This document shows, piece after piece, positions 1 through 7,014 of a stretch of DNA of 64,000 nt. Position 1 is the stretch's first letter; each line of letters opens with the position of its first letter. The DNA is from Bartonella sp. HY038 (GTDB lineage Bacteria; Pseudomonadota; Alphaproteobacteria; Rhizobiales; Rhizobiaceae). The stretch covers positions 1,302,001-1,366,000 of the forward strand of contig NZ_CP059725.1 of assembly GCF_014117425.1 (NCBI RefSeq), written 5' to 3'. Position numbers and translations under genes: made by a program. The notes beneath the pieces were generated by a model, which saw only the letters and a list, made by a program, of their open reading frames with translations, was not told the DNA's origin and searched no databases.

Positions 1-374
1 GCAATCGATTGTAGGTTTTCGTCATTGCTACAATTGAGTGCGACACGCACGTGGTAATCCCATGTTTTAGCAACCAAGCAAATGGTATCTGATTTTGCTT
101 GCGCTAACATGCTAAGGCCTGGATCATTAGAAGCAGAAATGCCAGCCCTTTTTGTCATGCCAAAAGCGACAAATTTAGCTTTTTGGGTCGGCTTTTGGGT
201 AAAAAAAGCCGTGTCAGTTGGGTTTGCGCCTGGATAACCGCCTTCAATATAATCAAGGCCAAAATCGTCAAGCATTTTGGCGATTGTCTGCTTATCTGCA
301 AGCGAAAAATCAACACCGGGTGTCTGTTGTCCATCACGCAGAGTTGTGTCATAAAGGGTTATATAATCACGCAT
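1..374 (-). CDS. cimA: (R)-citramalate synthase family protein, N-terminal part
   Basis: Partial gene: the start codon is inside the window and the rest runs off the left edge. The 124 visible codons begin [20 protein letters not shown], the phosphate/metal-binding opening of the LeuA/CimA/homocitrate synthase TIM-barrel family, followed by DYIEGGYPGANPTDTAFF, the form usual in citramalate synthases rather than 2-isopropylmalate synthases. These enzymes condense pyruvate with acetyl-CoA as a threonine-independent entry to isoleucine synthesis. The ATG overlaps the cysS stop by one base (TAATG), so the two are translationally coupled. Assignment to CimA over a generic LeuA-like enzyme is inferred from the N-terminus only. 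Confidence 0.8.
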   Translation of the reverse strand, partial: MRDYITLYDTTLRDGQQTPGVDFSLADKQTIAKMLDDFGLDYIEGGYPGANPTDTAFFTQKPTQKAKFVAFGMTKRAGISASNDPGLSMLAQAKSDTICLVAKTWDYHVRVALNCSNDENLQSI

Positions 375-1879
375 TATTTTTTTACTTCCCAGCTGGTTAC
401 ACGTTCTCCGGTTTCAGGATTTTTTCCATCCTTTAACAAGATATTTTGCTTGGCAAGATTATCTCTAATTTCATCACCCTTTGCCCAGTCTTTAGCGGCT
501 ATAGCTTCAAGTCTTAAAGCAATTAGTTGATGAATTTCATCGTCTGATAGTTCCGCTTTGCGGTAAAATAGCGGGTTTTGTTTATTGTCAATCAAATCTT
601 GGCGGAGAAGACCAAGCAAAGCCATACCTTCGCCCAATGCTTGTGCATCGCGTTCTTTGTAAAAACGCCTTAAGGTGGTTATTGCATTCCATGTATTAAG
701 ATCGTCGGATAATGCCTCTACCATCTCATTATCGGCGCTTGTATCGATGCTGCCATCAAACTTAATGTCACGTAATAGCTCATACCAGCGATAAAGTTCA
801 TCTGCACCTTCGGTTAAGCGTTGTTTTGTCCAATTTATTGGTTCGCGGTAATGGGTTTGCAACATGGAAAAACGTGCCGAGAGCCCTGCCCAAATGCTGC
901 GCAATTCCTCGCTCACCTCACCAGTAAATTGCGGTAAATCTTCATTTAAGACTTCTCGAATAGTGATGAAATTGCCAAGGCTTTTAGACATTTTTTGACC
1001 TTCAACTTGTAAAAAGCCATTATGCAACCAATAATTTGCCATGCGTTCATTGCCAAAAGCCGAGCAGCTTTGAGCTATTTCATTTTCATGGTGGGGAAAA
1101 ATAAGGTCAATGCCGCCGGCATGAATATCAAAAATATTGGCCATTGGATCATCGCATTGTAGACCACCACCAAAAGGCTGCAATAATTTTGCCATCGACA
1201 TTGCCGAGCATTCAATATGCCAGCCAGGGCGACCATTAACGGCTATTCCAGCAGGTGAGGGCCAGCCAGGTTCGCCATTAAGCGATGGCTTCCATAAAAC
1301 AAAATCCATTTCGTCACGTTTATAGGCCGCAACATCAACGCGCGCGCCAGCAATCATATCATCAAGCGAGCGGCGCGATAATGCGCCATAGCGTGGGGTA
1401 GTGCCCATGCTGGCAACGGAAAACAACACATGGTCTTCTGCTACATAGGCGTGACCAGTTTCTATAAGGCGTTCAATCATGGCGCGCATTTCGCCAAGGT
1501 GGTCGGTGGCGCGTGGCTGTTCATCAGGCGGTAAGCAGCCCAATGCTGTCACATCTGCTTGAAACTGGTTATTCGTTTCCTCGGTGAGTTTTCTAATTGC
1601 ATCATTAAGTGGCAGATCTGGATAATCGCGTACGGCACGCGCATTAATCTTATCGTCCACATCGGTAATGTTACGGGCAAAAAGCACATGGTCTTGGCCA
1701 TAAATATGGCGCAATAGACGATATAACACATCAAAAACAATGACAGGGCGCGCATTGCCTATATGGGCATAATCATAAACTGTTGGTCCACAAACATAAA
1801 GGCGCACATTGTTTTTATTAATTGGATGAAAATCATCTTTTTGTCGTGTGAGGGAATTATAAAACTTCAACACTGCCAT
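374..1879 (-). CDS. cysS: cysteine--tRNA ligase
   Basis: Charges tRNA-Cys with cysteine in the cytoplasm. A class I synthetase of 501 residues: Cys30 of the [13 protein letters not shown] block is the first zinc ligand, HIGN lies at residues 39-42, GWHIECSAM carries the second zinc Cys, and KMSKS lies near residue 295. The C-terminal anticodon-binding half is complete and ends just before cimA, which it overlaps by one base. Length is slightly above the usual 460-480 because of short insertions in the central and helical parts. The ATG at 1879 gives [14 protein letters not shown], a normal family start. Confidence 0.97.
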   Translation of the reverse strand: MAVLKFYNSLTRQKDDFHPINKNNVRLYVCGPTVYDYAHIGNARPVIVFDVLYRLLRHIYGQDHVLFARNITDVDDKINARAVRDYPDLPLNDAIRKLTEETNNQFQADVTALGCLPPDEQPRATDHLGEMRAMIERLIETGHAYVAEDHVLFSVASMGTTPRYGALSRRSLDDMIAGARVDVAAYKRDEMDFVLWKPSLNGEPGWPSPAGIAVNGRPGWHIECSAMSMAKLLQPFGGGLQCDDPMANIFDIHAGGIDLIFPHHENEIAQSCSAFGNERMANYWLHNGFLQVEGQKMSKSLGNFITIREVLNEDLPQFTGEVSEELRSIWAGLSARFSMLQTHYREPINWTKQRLTEGADELYRWYELLRDIKFDGSIDTSADNEMVEALSDDLNTWNAITTLRRFYKERDAQALGEGMALLGLLRQDLIDNKQNPLFYRKAELSDDEIHQLIALRLEAIAAKDWAKGDEIRDNLAKQNILLKDGKNPETGERVTSWEVKK

Positions 1880-2508
1880 GGCTGCAACCTTTATGTGCGT
1901 GATTTCTTGCCGCTGATCTGGGCGCTAATCTCTGCTTAAAGGGATAACAGTGATGAAAACAACCAGACCAGCAATGAGCTAGTCAATAATAATTGTAAAA
2001 ATACAAATTGTGGTTTCAAATGTTTTCATGAAACACATTTAGCGCGCTTTACCAATCTGCGTCAAGTGTTGTTAGAAAAATTCAAACAAAGAATTTATAT
2101 GCCTTAATATCATTTCAAGATTTAATTCTGCTGCTTCAATTTTTGGCTTATTGTTAACAAAATTCATTAAATATTAAACTTAATGTACCAATTTTTAACG
2201 ATTTTTATTGTTGGAAATTTAGGTCTGATGATTGCAAAATGATTAGCACATTTTCTACAAATCATTCTTTGCTGCGGTTTAAACATAAATTGTGGTAAAT
2301 GATGTTGTAATATGAAAATAACATATTGTTACTTGATTTTTAAAAGCGTATGACATTAAATGTTATATTATAACGTTGCATATGGTGGATTGTTAGATTT
2401 GTGCGGGGCTATATTGCGGTCTGCTAGCGTTTCAGCTTTCACCTTATATGTTGGTTAGATTTGATATTTTACATTTTATCCGTCAATAACGCTCTTAAAG
2501 GATGCAAA
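1880..2508. other. divergent intergenic region, cysS / znuA
   Basis: 629 AT-rich bases between divergent genes. It must hold both promoters, and it contains the Zur-type operator annotated separately about 130 bases before znuA. I translated the cysS-proximal part mentally on both strands and saw no recognisable gene remnant; no RNA family was recognised. Confidence 0.6.
2359..2377 (+). promoter_or_regulatory. Zur operator upstream of znuA
   Basis: The 15-base core TGTTATATTATAACG (2361-2375) is an inverted repeat around 2368 with one mismatch, and the symmetry extends two bases each way. It fits the proteobacterial Zur-box pattern TGTTATANTATAACA. It lies about 130 bases before the znuA start. 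A 14/15 identical site precedes znuC at 16324-16338, the other expected Zur target in the window, and zur itself is in that operon. Binding is inferred, not shown. Confidence 0.8.
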
Positions 2509-3570
2509 ATGACAAATTTGGTTAAAAGCTTTCGCAAGTTGCTTGCCGCTTCTGTTTTTGTTTCAGTTTCTGTTTTTTCAGCAAGTGCCTTTGCTGAAGT
2601 TCCTAAAGTTACCGCTTCAATTAAGCCGATCCATTCTTGGGTTGCAACGGTTATGGAAGGTGTTGGCACGCCTGAATTGATTGTGAAAGGGACAGGATCA
2701 GAGCATGGCTATTCTTTGCGCCCAAGTGACGCCGATAATCTGGCCAAAGCTGATATTGTCTTTTGGGCCGGCCCAAGCATGGAAACATTTTTAATAAAGC
2801 CGCTTGATAACCTTGCGGAAAAAGCAGACAAGGTTGCTCTTTCTGAAATCCCGGGCATAAAGCTTATTGATATGCGTGAAGGAGGTATGTTCGAAGCCCA
2901 TAGTCATGACCACGACCATGATCATGAGCACGAACATGGGGAGGCTGACCACGACCATGATAAGGCAGAAAAGGCCGATGCGCATGACCACGATCATGCT
3001 CATGAGCATGCCAATGAGCATGAAAGCGCAGAAGCTGATCACGACCATGATCATCATAAGGATTTGCATTTCTGGCTAGATCCTGAAAACGCCAAAGTGG
3101 CCGTTAAAGATATTGCTGAAGTTTTGGCAAAAAAAGACCCAGAACATGCCGATCGTTATCGGCAAAATGCAACCGCCTATGTGGCAAAGCTTGATACATT
3201 GATTAAGCAAGTAAATAGTGAGCTTGCACCGGTACGTGGTAAACCATTTATTGTTTTCCATGACGGATATCATTATTTTGAAAAACGCTTTGGTATTCCA
3301 GCTGCGGGTTCTATTACAGTAAATCCTGAGCAAGCACCTGGTGCACAGCGTATTTCCGAAATTAAGGAAAAAGTAAAAGACTTAAAGTCTGCGTGTATTT
3401 TTTCAGAACCACAATTTGAGCCGCGTGTTGTTAAAACTATTCAAGAAGGCACAGGCGTCAAAACAGGTGAGCTTGATCCACTTGGTTACGATATTCCAGA
3501 AGGACCAATGCAATACGAGCTTATGATTGAAAAAATTGCTCATTCATTGAAACATTGTCTTTCCGAATAA
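2509..3570 (+). CDS. znuA: high-affinity zinc ABC transporter, periplasmic binding protein
   Basis: Captures Zn(II) in the periplasm for ZnuBC. Of 353 residues, the first 29 or so are a Sec signal peptide ending ASAFAEVPK. The metal-site histidines fall in ASIKPIHSW and LHFWLDPENAK, with a further His in VFHDGYHYF. Roughly residues 130-184 form a long His/Asp/Glu-rich loop with many HDHDHEHEH-type repeats, the hallmark of ZnuA over manganese-binding paralogues. The ATG at 2509 is preferred to an upstream TTG because AAAGGA sits in front of it and it starts directly at the signal peptide. It is separated from znuBC by 11 kb but shares a near-identical Zur operator with znuC. Confidence 0.96.
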   Translation: MTNLVKSFRKLLAASVFVSVSVFSASAFAEVPKVTASIKPIHSWVATVMEGVGTPELIVKGTGSEHGYSLRPSDADNLAKADIVFWAGPSMETFLIKPLDNLAEKADKVALSEIPGIKLIDMREGGMFEAHSHDHDHDHEHEHGEADHDHDKAEKADAHDHDHAHEHANEHESAEADHDHDHHKDLHFWLDPENAKVAVKDIAEVLAKKDPEHADRYRQNATAYVAKLDTLIKQVNSELAPVRGKPFIVFHDGYHYFEKRFGIPAAGSITVNPEQAPGAQRISEIKEKVKDLKSACIFSEPQFEPRVVKTIQEGTGVKTGELDPLGYDIPEGPMQYELMIEKIAHSLKHCLSE

Positions 3571-3581
3571 TTTAAGTTTTT

Positions 3582-3612
3582 TGGCCCGCTTGTTTTAAAA
3601 GCGGGCCATTTA
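3582..3612 (+). terminator. rho-independent terminator after znuA
   Basis: GGCCCGCT (3583-3590) pairs perfectly with AGCGGGCC (3600-3607) across a 9-base AT loop, 12 bases after the znuA stop. The stem is strong for such AT-rich DNA; the downstream T-tract is short. This makes znuA a single-gene unit. Confidence 0.8.
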
Positions 3613-3829
3613 TAAGTGGCTTTAATTAAATTTGTGATTGGTAAATTATAATTTACTAAAATATTCTTTATCAAGAATTAGCTATTTGAAATTCTATCTA
3701 ACTGATATTTAACGTAATTTTTTTCTTTTTTTGAAAATATGGTTTAGCGTGCAAATTTAGCTATATTTTTATTGCAACCATTAATGCTTGTCTCCGTTTA
3801 ACTTTAACAACCCAAACGGAGTACGTATC

Positions 3830-4687
3830 ATGAAAATTCCTCCACAATCTCAAGATCACATGCCTGGTGTAGAATCTAAACTTATTCCACCAGCTCAACA
3901 TATACGCGATAGCTATAAAGGTTCAAGCAAATTAGCTGGTAAAAAGGCACTTATTACGGGTGGAGATAGTGGTATTGGTAGGGCCGCGGCATTGCATTTT
4001 GCTCGTGAAGGTGCTGACGTTGCCATTATTTACCTTCCAGAAGAAGCTGACGATGGCCAAGACGCAAAGAAACTCATTGAGGCAGAGGGTGTGCGAGCTT
4101 TAGCGATTGAAGCGGATTTACGAAAAGTGGAAAATTGTAATAATGTCGTTAAAACTGTTATTGAGCAATTTGGTGGATTAGATATTGTCGTAAATAATGC
4201 AGGTATTCAAAAGGTTGCTAAAGACCTTGGTGAAATTTCTGATGATGATTGGCATTGGCATTTTGATATTAATGTGCATGCAATGTTTTATTTAACTAGG
4301 GCGGCGTTACCTCATCTACATAAAGGTGCATCGATTATTAACACAACTTCGGTCAATGCTTTTGCTGGAAATGATATGCTCGTTGCCTATTCAACTACTA
4401 AAGCAGCGCAAGCAGGTTTTACGCGTGCTTTGGCATTACAACTAGCAGATAAAGGTATAAGGGTGAATGAAGTTGCGCCCGGTCCGGTATGGACGCCAAT
4501 TCAGCCTGCTGGATTTGGACCTATCGATCCTCAGATTGTGGCCGATATGGGAAAAAGTGTTCCTTTGGCGCGCATTGGTCAGCCAAGTGAGGTAGGCCCG
4601 GCCTATGTTTATCTTGCTAGTGAAGATTCATCATTTATCACTGGGCAAACCATTCATGTTAACGGTGGCATGATTATCAATGGTTGA
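3830..4687 (+). CDS. SDR family oxidoreductase (YghA-like)
   Basis: Cytoplasmic NAD(P)-dependent short-chain dehydrogenase of 285 residues. It has the Rossmann motif TGGDSGIGRAA near residue 43, NNAG, the catalytic Ser in TTSVNA, and YSTTK (Tyr and Lys) near residue 186, then the PGPVWTP segment. The N-terminal extension MKIPPQSQDHMPG is typical of the YghA/general-stress SDR group. The ATG at 3830 follows ACGGAG; an upstream in-frame TTG has no ribosome site. It overlaps the next gene by 8 bases, so the two form one transcript and may act on the same sugar or polyol. Substrate unknown. Confidence 0.88.
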   Translation: MKIPPQSQDHMPGVESKLIPPAQHIRDSYKGSSKLAGKKALITGGDSGIGRAAALHFAREGADVAIIYLPEEADDGQDAKKLIEAEGVRALAIEADLRKVENCNNVVKTVIEQFGGLDIVVNNAGIQKVAKDLGEISDDDWHWHFDINVHAMFYLTRAALPHLHKGASIINTTSVNAFAGNDMLVAYSTTKAAQAGFTRALALQLADKGIRVNEVAPGPVWTPIQPAGFGPIDPQIVADMGKSVPLARIGQPSEVGPAYVYLASEDSSFITGQTIHVNGGMIING

Positions 4688-5942
4688 CACATTAGCATCT
4701 GTTTCGCCATCAGAACAAACATGGTTACATAGCCAGCGACATCATCGCTGGCTAGAGCAGCAAGGACAAAGGCTGTTAGACTTTTCAAAAGAGTCTCGCG
4801 TTAAAAACGGTTTTACCGCTCTTAATGATCAAGGTAATCTTCCTGACAACGCGGTTGCTCAAACAATCATAACCGCCCGTATGACCCACGCATACGCTTT
4901 GGGTTCTATATTAGGTTTACCCGGTTGCGCGCCGCTTGTAAAACATGGTATTAAGGCTCTTCTTGGGCCATTGCATGATGATAAGCATGGTGGTTGGAAA
5001 CAGGCAGAAGATCAACCACAAGCAAGAAAAATTGCCTACCTTCATGCTTTCGTTGGCTTGGCTGCGTCATCAGCAGTTGTAGCGAAAACCGAAGGGGCTG
5101 AACTTCTTCTTAAGCAAGCTGTTGATATCCTTGAAGAATATTTTTGGTCGGAAAATGAAGGAGCCATGCGCGAAAGTTTTGCGGCAGATTGGTCTAATGA
5201 GGAAAACTATCGCGGTGCAAACAGTAATATGCATTCTGTAGAAATGTGTATGGCGCTTGCTGACGTGTTAAATTCTTCTATTTGGCGGCAAAGAGCTTTG
5301 CGGATTGCCCATCGTATTATCCATACCAATGCGCGTGAACATAATTATCGAGTTCCGGAGCATTTTGATAAAAATTGGCTGTTAATGCGGGATTTCAATA
5401 AGGATAAACCTTATGATGATATGCGGCCATTTGGCATGACACCAGGTCATTTTTTAGAATGGAGCCACTTACTGCTAAAGCTTGAAGCGGCTTTACTTCT
5501 AAATGGTGAAGAAGCGCCAACATGGTTATTTGAAGATGCAAGCAAATTATTCGACGCAGGTGTTAATACTGGATGGGCGGCAAACGGCAAGCCGGGTATT
5601 GTTTATACAATTGATTGGCAGGATAATCCTAATGTAAGTAATCGTGCTCATTGGGTGCAAGCCGAGGCTATTACTGCCGCCGCTGCGCTTTTAAAACGTA
5701 CTGGCAATATTAAATACGAAGTTTGGTATCGGCGATTTTGGGATTTTCTCGATTTACACATGATTGATCGGCGAGGTGGTAGCTGGCATAATGAAGTTGA
5801 TGGCGACAACAATCCCTCAAGTAAAATTTATGTAGGAAAGCCAGACCTTTATCATGCTTATCAATCAACCTTAACGCCGATATTGCCTCTAGCTCCCTCG
5901 CTTGCAACAATGCTTGCTCAACGTATGCAAATAAATCAATAA
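4680..5942 (+). CDS. AGE family epimerase/isomerase (YihS-like sugar isomerase)
   Basis: 420 residues with the features of the alpha/alpha-barrel N-acylglucosamine 2-epimerase superfamily. Blocks such as MTPGHFLEWSHL, SNRAHWVQAEAI, GGSWHNEVD and GKPDLYHAYQS resemble the YihS/mannose-isomerase branch, which interconverts aldoses and ketoses such as mannose/fructose or sulfoquinovose/sulfofructose, more than GlcNAc epimerases. It starts inside the 3' end of the SDR gene, which implies co-expression and perhaps a two-step conversion. No transporter or kinase is adjacent, so the physiological sugar cannot be named. Complete, with no lesions seen. Confidence 0.82.
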   Translation: MVDTLASVSPSEQTWLHSQRHHRWLEQQGQRLLDFSKESRVKNGFTALNDQGNLPDNAVAQTIITARMTHAYALGSILGLPGCAPLVKHGIKALLGPLHDDKHGGWKQAEDQPQARKIAYLHAFVGLAASSAVVAKTEGAELLLKQAVDILEEYFWSENEGAMRESFAADWSNEENYRGANSNMHSVEMCMALADVLNSSIWRQRALRIAHRIIHTNAREHNYRVPEHFDKNWLLMRDFNKDKPYDDMRPFGMTPGHFLEWSHLLLKLEAALLLNGEEAPTWLFEDASKLFDAGVNTGWAANGKPGIVYTIDWQDNPNVSNRAHWVQAEAITAAAALLKRTGNIKYEVWYRRFWDFLDLHMIDRRGGSWHNEVDGDNNPSSKIYVGKPDLYHAYQSTLTPILPLAPSLATMLAQRMQINQ

Positions 5943-6017
5943 TTGTTGATTGATAGCATTATGGATTTAAACTATTAAATTTGGTTATTGTCCGTTTGTG
6001 AATTAACTGTTTCGCTT

Positions 6018-6056
6018 AAAACATCATACCGTTATTAGCGGTTTGATGTTTTTTTA
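6018..6056 (+). terminator. terminator after the SDR/AGE operon
   Basis: AAACATCA (6019-6026) pairs with TGATGTTT, with a second inner stem ACCG/CGGT around a TTATTAG loop, followed by a T7 run at about 6049-6055. It lies 75 bases after the AGE gene stop. Confidence 0.8.
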
Positions 6057-6187
6057 ATAATTATTTTACAAATCAATCTACGAGAGAAATAAAGCAAAAA
6101 AGATTTCAAGATTGTAATCGTAAATGTGGCTGATGATAGCTCAATACCTGTTCGGGCTGGGAAAATTGTTTTAAAATTTGAATAATA

Positions 6188-6217
6188 AAGGCGCCCTTCC
6201 GATAGGGTGAGCGCCTT
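6188..6217 (-). terminator. terminator after ohr
   Basis: AAGGCGC (6188-6194) and GCGCCTT (6211-6217) form the outer stem, and CCCT/AGGG pair inside it. On the minus strand the hairpin lies just past the ohr stop and runs into TTTATTATT. Confidence 0.75.
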
Positions 6218-6238
6218 CTTATTTTGAATAATTAAAAT

Positions 6239-6667
6239 TTAAACAATCTTGATTTGTACTTCCACATTGCCACGTGTGGCATGGGAATAGGGGCAAATTT
6301 CATTATGGGCAGTAAGCGCTGCCATTTCAGCTTGTTGCTTATCAAGGCCATCAAGATGAACGTTAAGCGTTACAACTAATTGGAAGCCACCTTCTTTACG
6401 AGGGCCAATACCAACATCGGCCTTAACCCAGCTATCTTCACCAATTTTCATACCCTTTTGGGCAGCCGCAAAGCGCGTTGCTGATTCAAAGCAGGCTGCA
6501 TAGCCAGCTGCAAAAAGAGTTTCAGGATTTGCGCCGACTTTGCCATTGCCGCCCATTTCTTTTGGTTTGATCAAGTCTAGGTTGATGGCACCGTCTTGCG
6601 ATGTAACATGACCTTCACGGCCACCTTTAGCTGTTGCACTTGTTGTATAAATAACTTTTTCTAACAT
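6239..6667 (-). CDS. ohr: organic hydroperoxide resistance protein (Ohr/OsmC family)
   Basis: Cytoplasmic thiol peroxidase that reduces organic hydroperoxides. Of 142 residues, the two redox cysteines lie in AAGYAACFESATRFAA (near residue 60) and CPYSHATRGNVEV (near residue 127), the exact Ohr spacing, distinct from OsmC. The start at 6667 (MLEKVIYTTSATAKGG) is chosen over an ATG seven codons upstream because TAGGAGC lies directly before it. No ohrR regulator is adjacent. It has its own terminator. Confidence 0.94.
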   Translation of the reverse strand: MLEKVIYTTSATAKGGREGHVTSQDGAINLDLIKPKEMGGNGKVGANPETLFAAGYAACFESATRFAAAQKGMKIGEDSWVKADVGIGPRKEGGFQLVVTLNVHLDGLDKQQAEMAALTAHNEICPYSHATRGNVEVQIKIV

Positions 6668-7014
6668 GTTTGCTCCTAAAATAATCAAGTGAATATTGCC
6701 CAGTTGGGGGGAGTTAAGTTGTATGCTACTTAAGCTAAACTAGAGCACATCCGCTAAGCATTGGCTTATCATTGTGCTCTAATATTTTGTTTATGTATTT
6801 TCCATCGCAAAACTGCTTTTACACTTTTATGGAAAATGTCTAGCCACATCAGCAGCTTTATTCGTTCAAAATTGATATTGAACATGAATTTCTATTCTCA
6901 ATAATTCATTAAAATGCCGAGAATTTTAGGCATTTTAATGAAAATTCTATATTCAATATTGTTTAGTATATAGCGTCTTGTTCTTATTGAACAAGATTAT
7001 AAGTGGTCTTATAA
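6668..7014. other. gene-free stretch between ohr and pepN made of palindromes
   Basis: 347 bases. Besides the REP-like repeat, it holds a perfect 14-bp inverted repeat, TTCATTAAAATGCC (6905-6918) with GGCATTTTAATGAA (6929-6942). Flanking imperfect arms extend it to about 6868-6963. Next comes a CTTGTTC/GAACAAG hairpin near 6975-6993 and an ATTATAAG/CTTATAAT hairpin directly after the pepN stop. The last of these may terminate pepN. No coding potential was recognised. Confidence 0.6.
6741..6781. repeat. REP-like palindromic repeat, copy 1
   Basis: TAGAGCAC (6741-6748) pairs perfectly with GTGCTCTA (6774-6781), and an inner stem TAAGC/GCTTA lies in the loop. A second 40-base copy with the same outer stem is at 26436-26475. 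The outer stem resembles the TAGAGCATG-type intergenic repeats widespread in Rhizobiales. Confidence 0.6.

Noticed and set aside
2791..3069. Minus-strand and second plus-strand open frames across the znuA His loop
   Set aside because: They are shadows of the HDH repeats, giving Met/Ile/Val-rich nonsense proteins with no ribosome sites.
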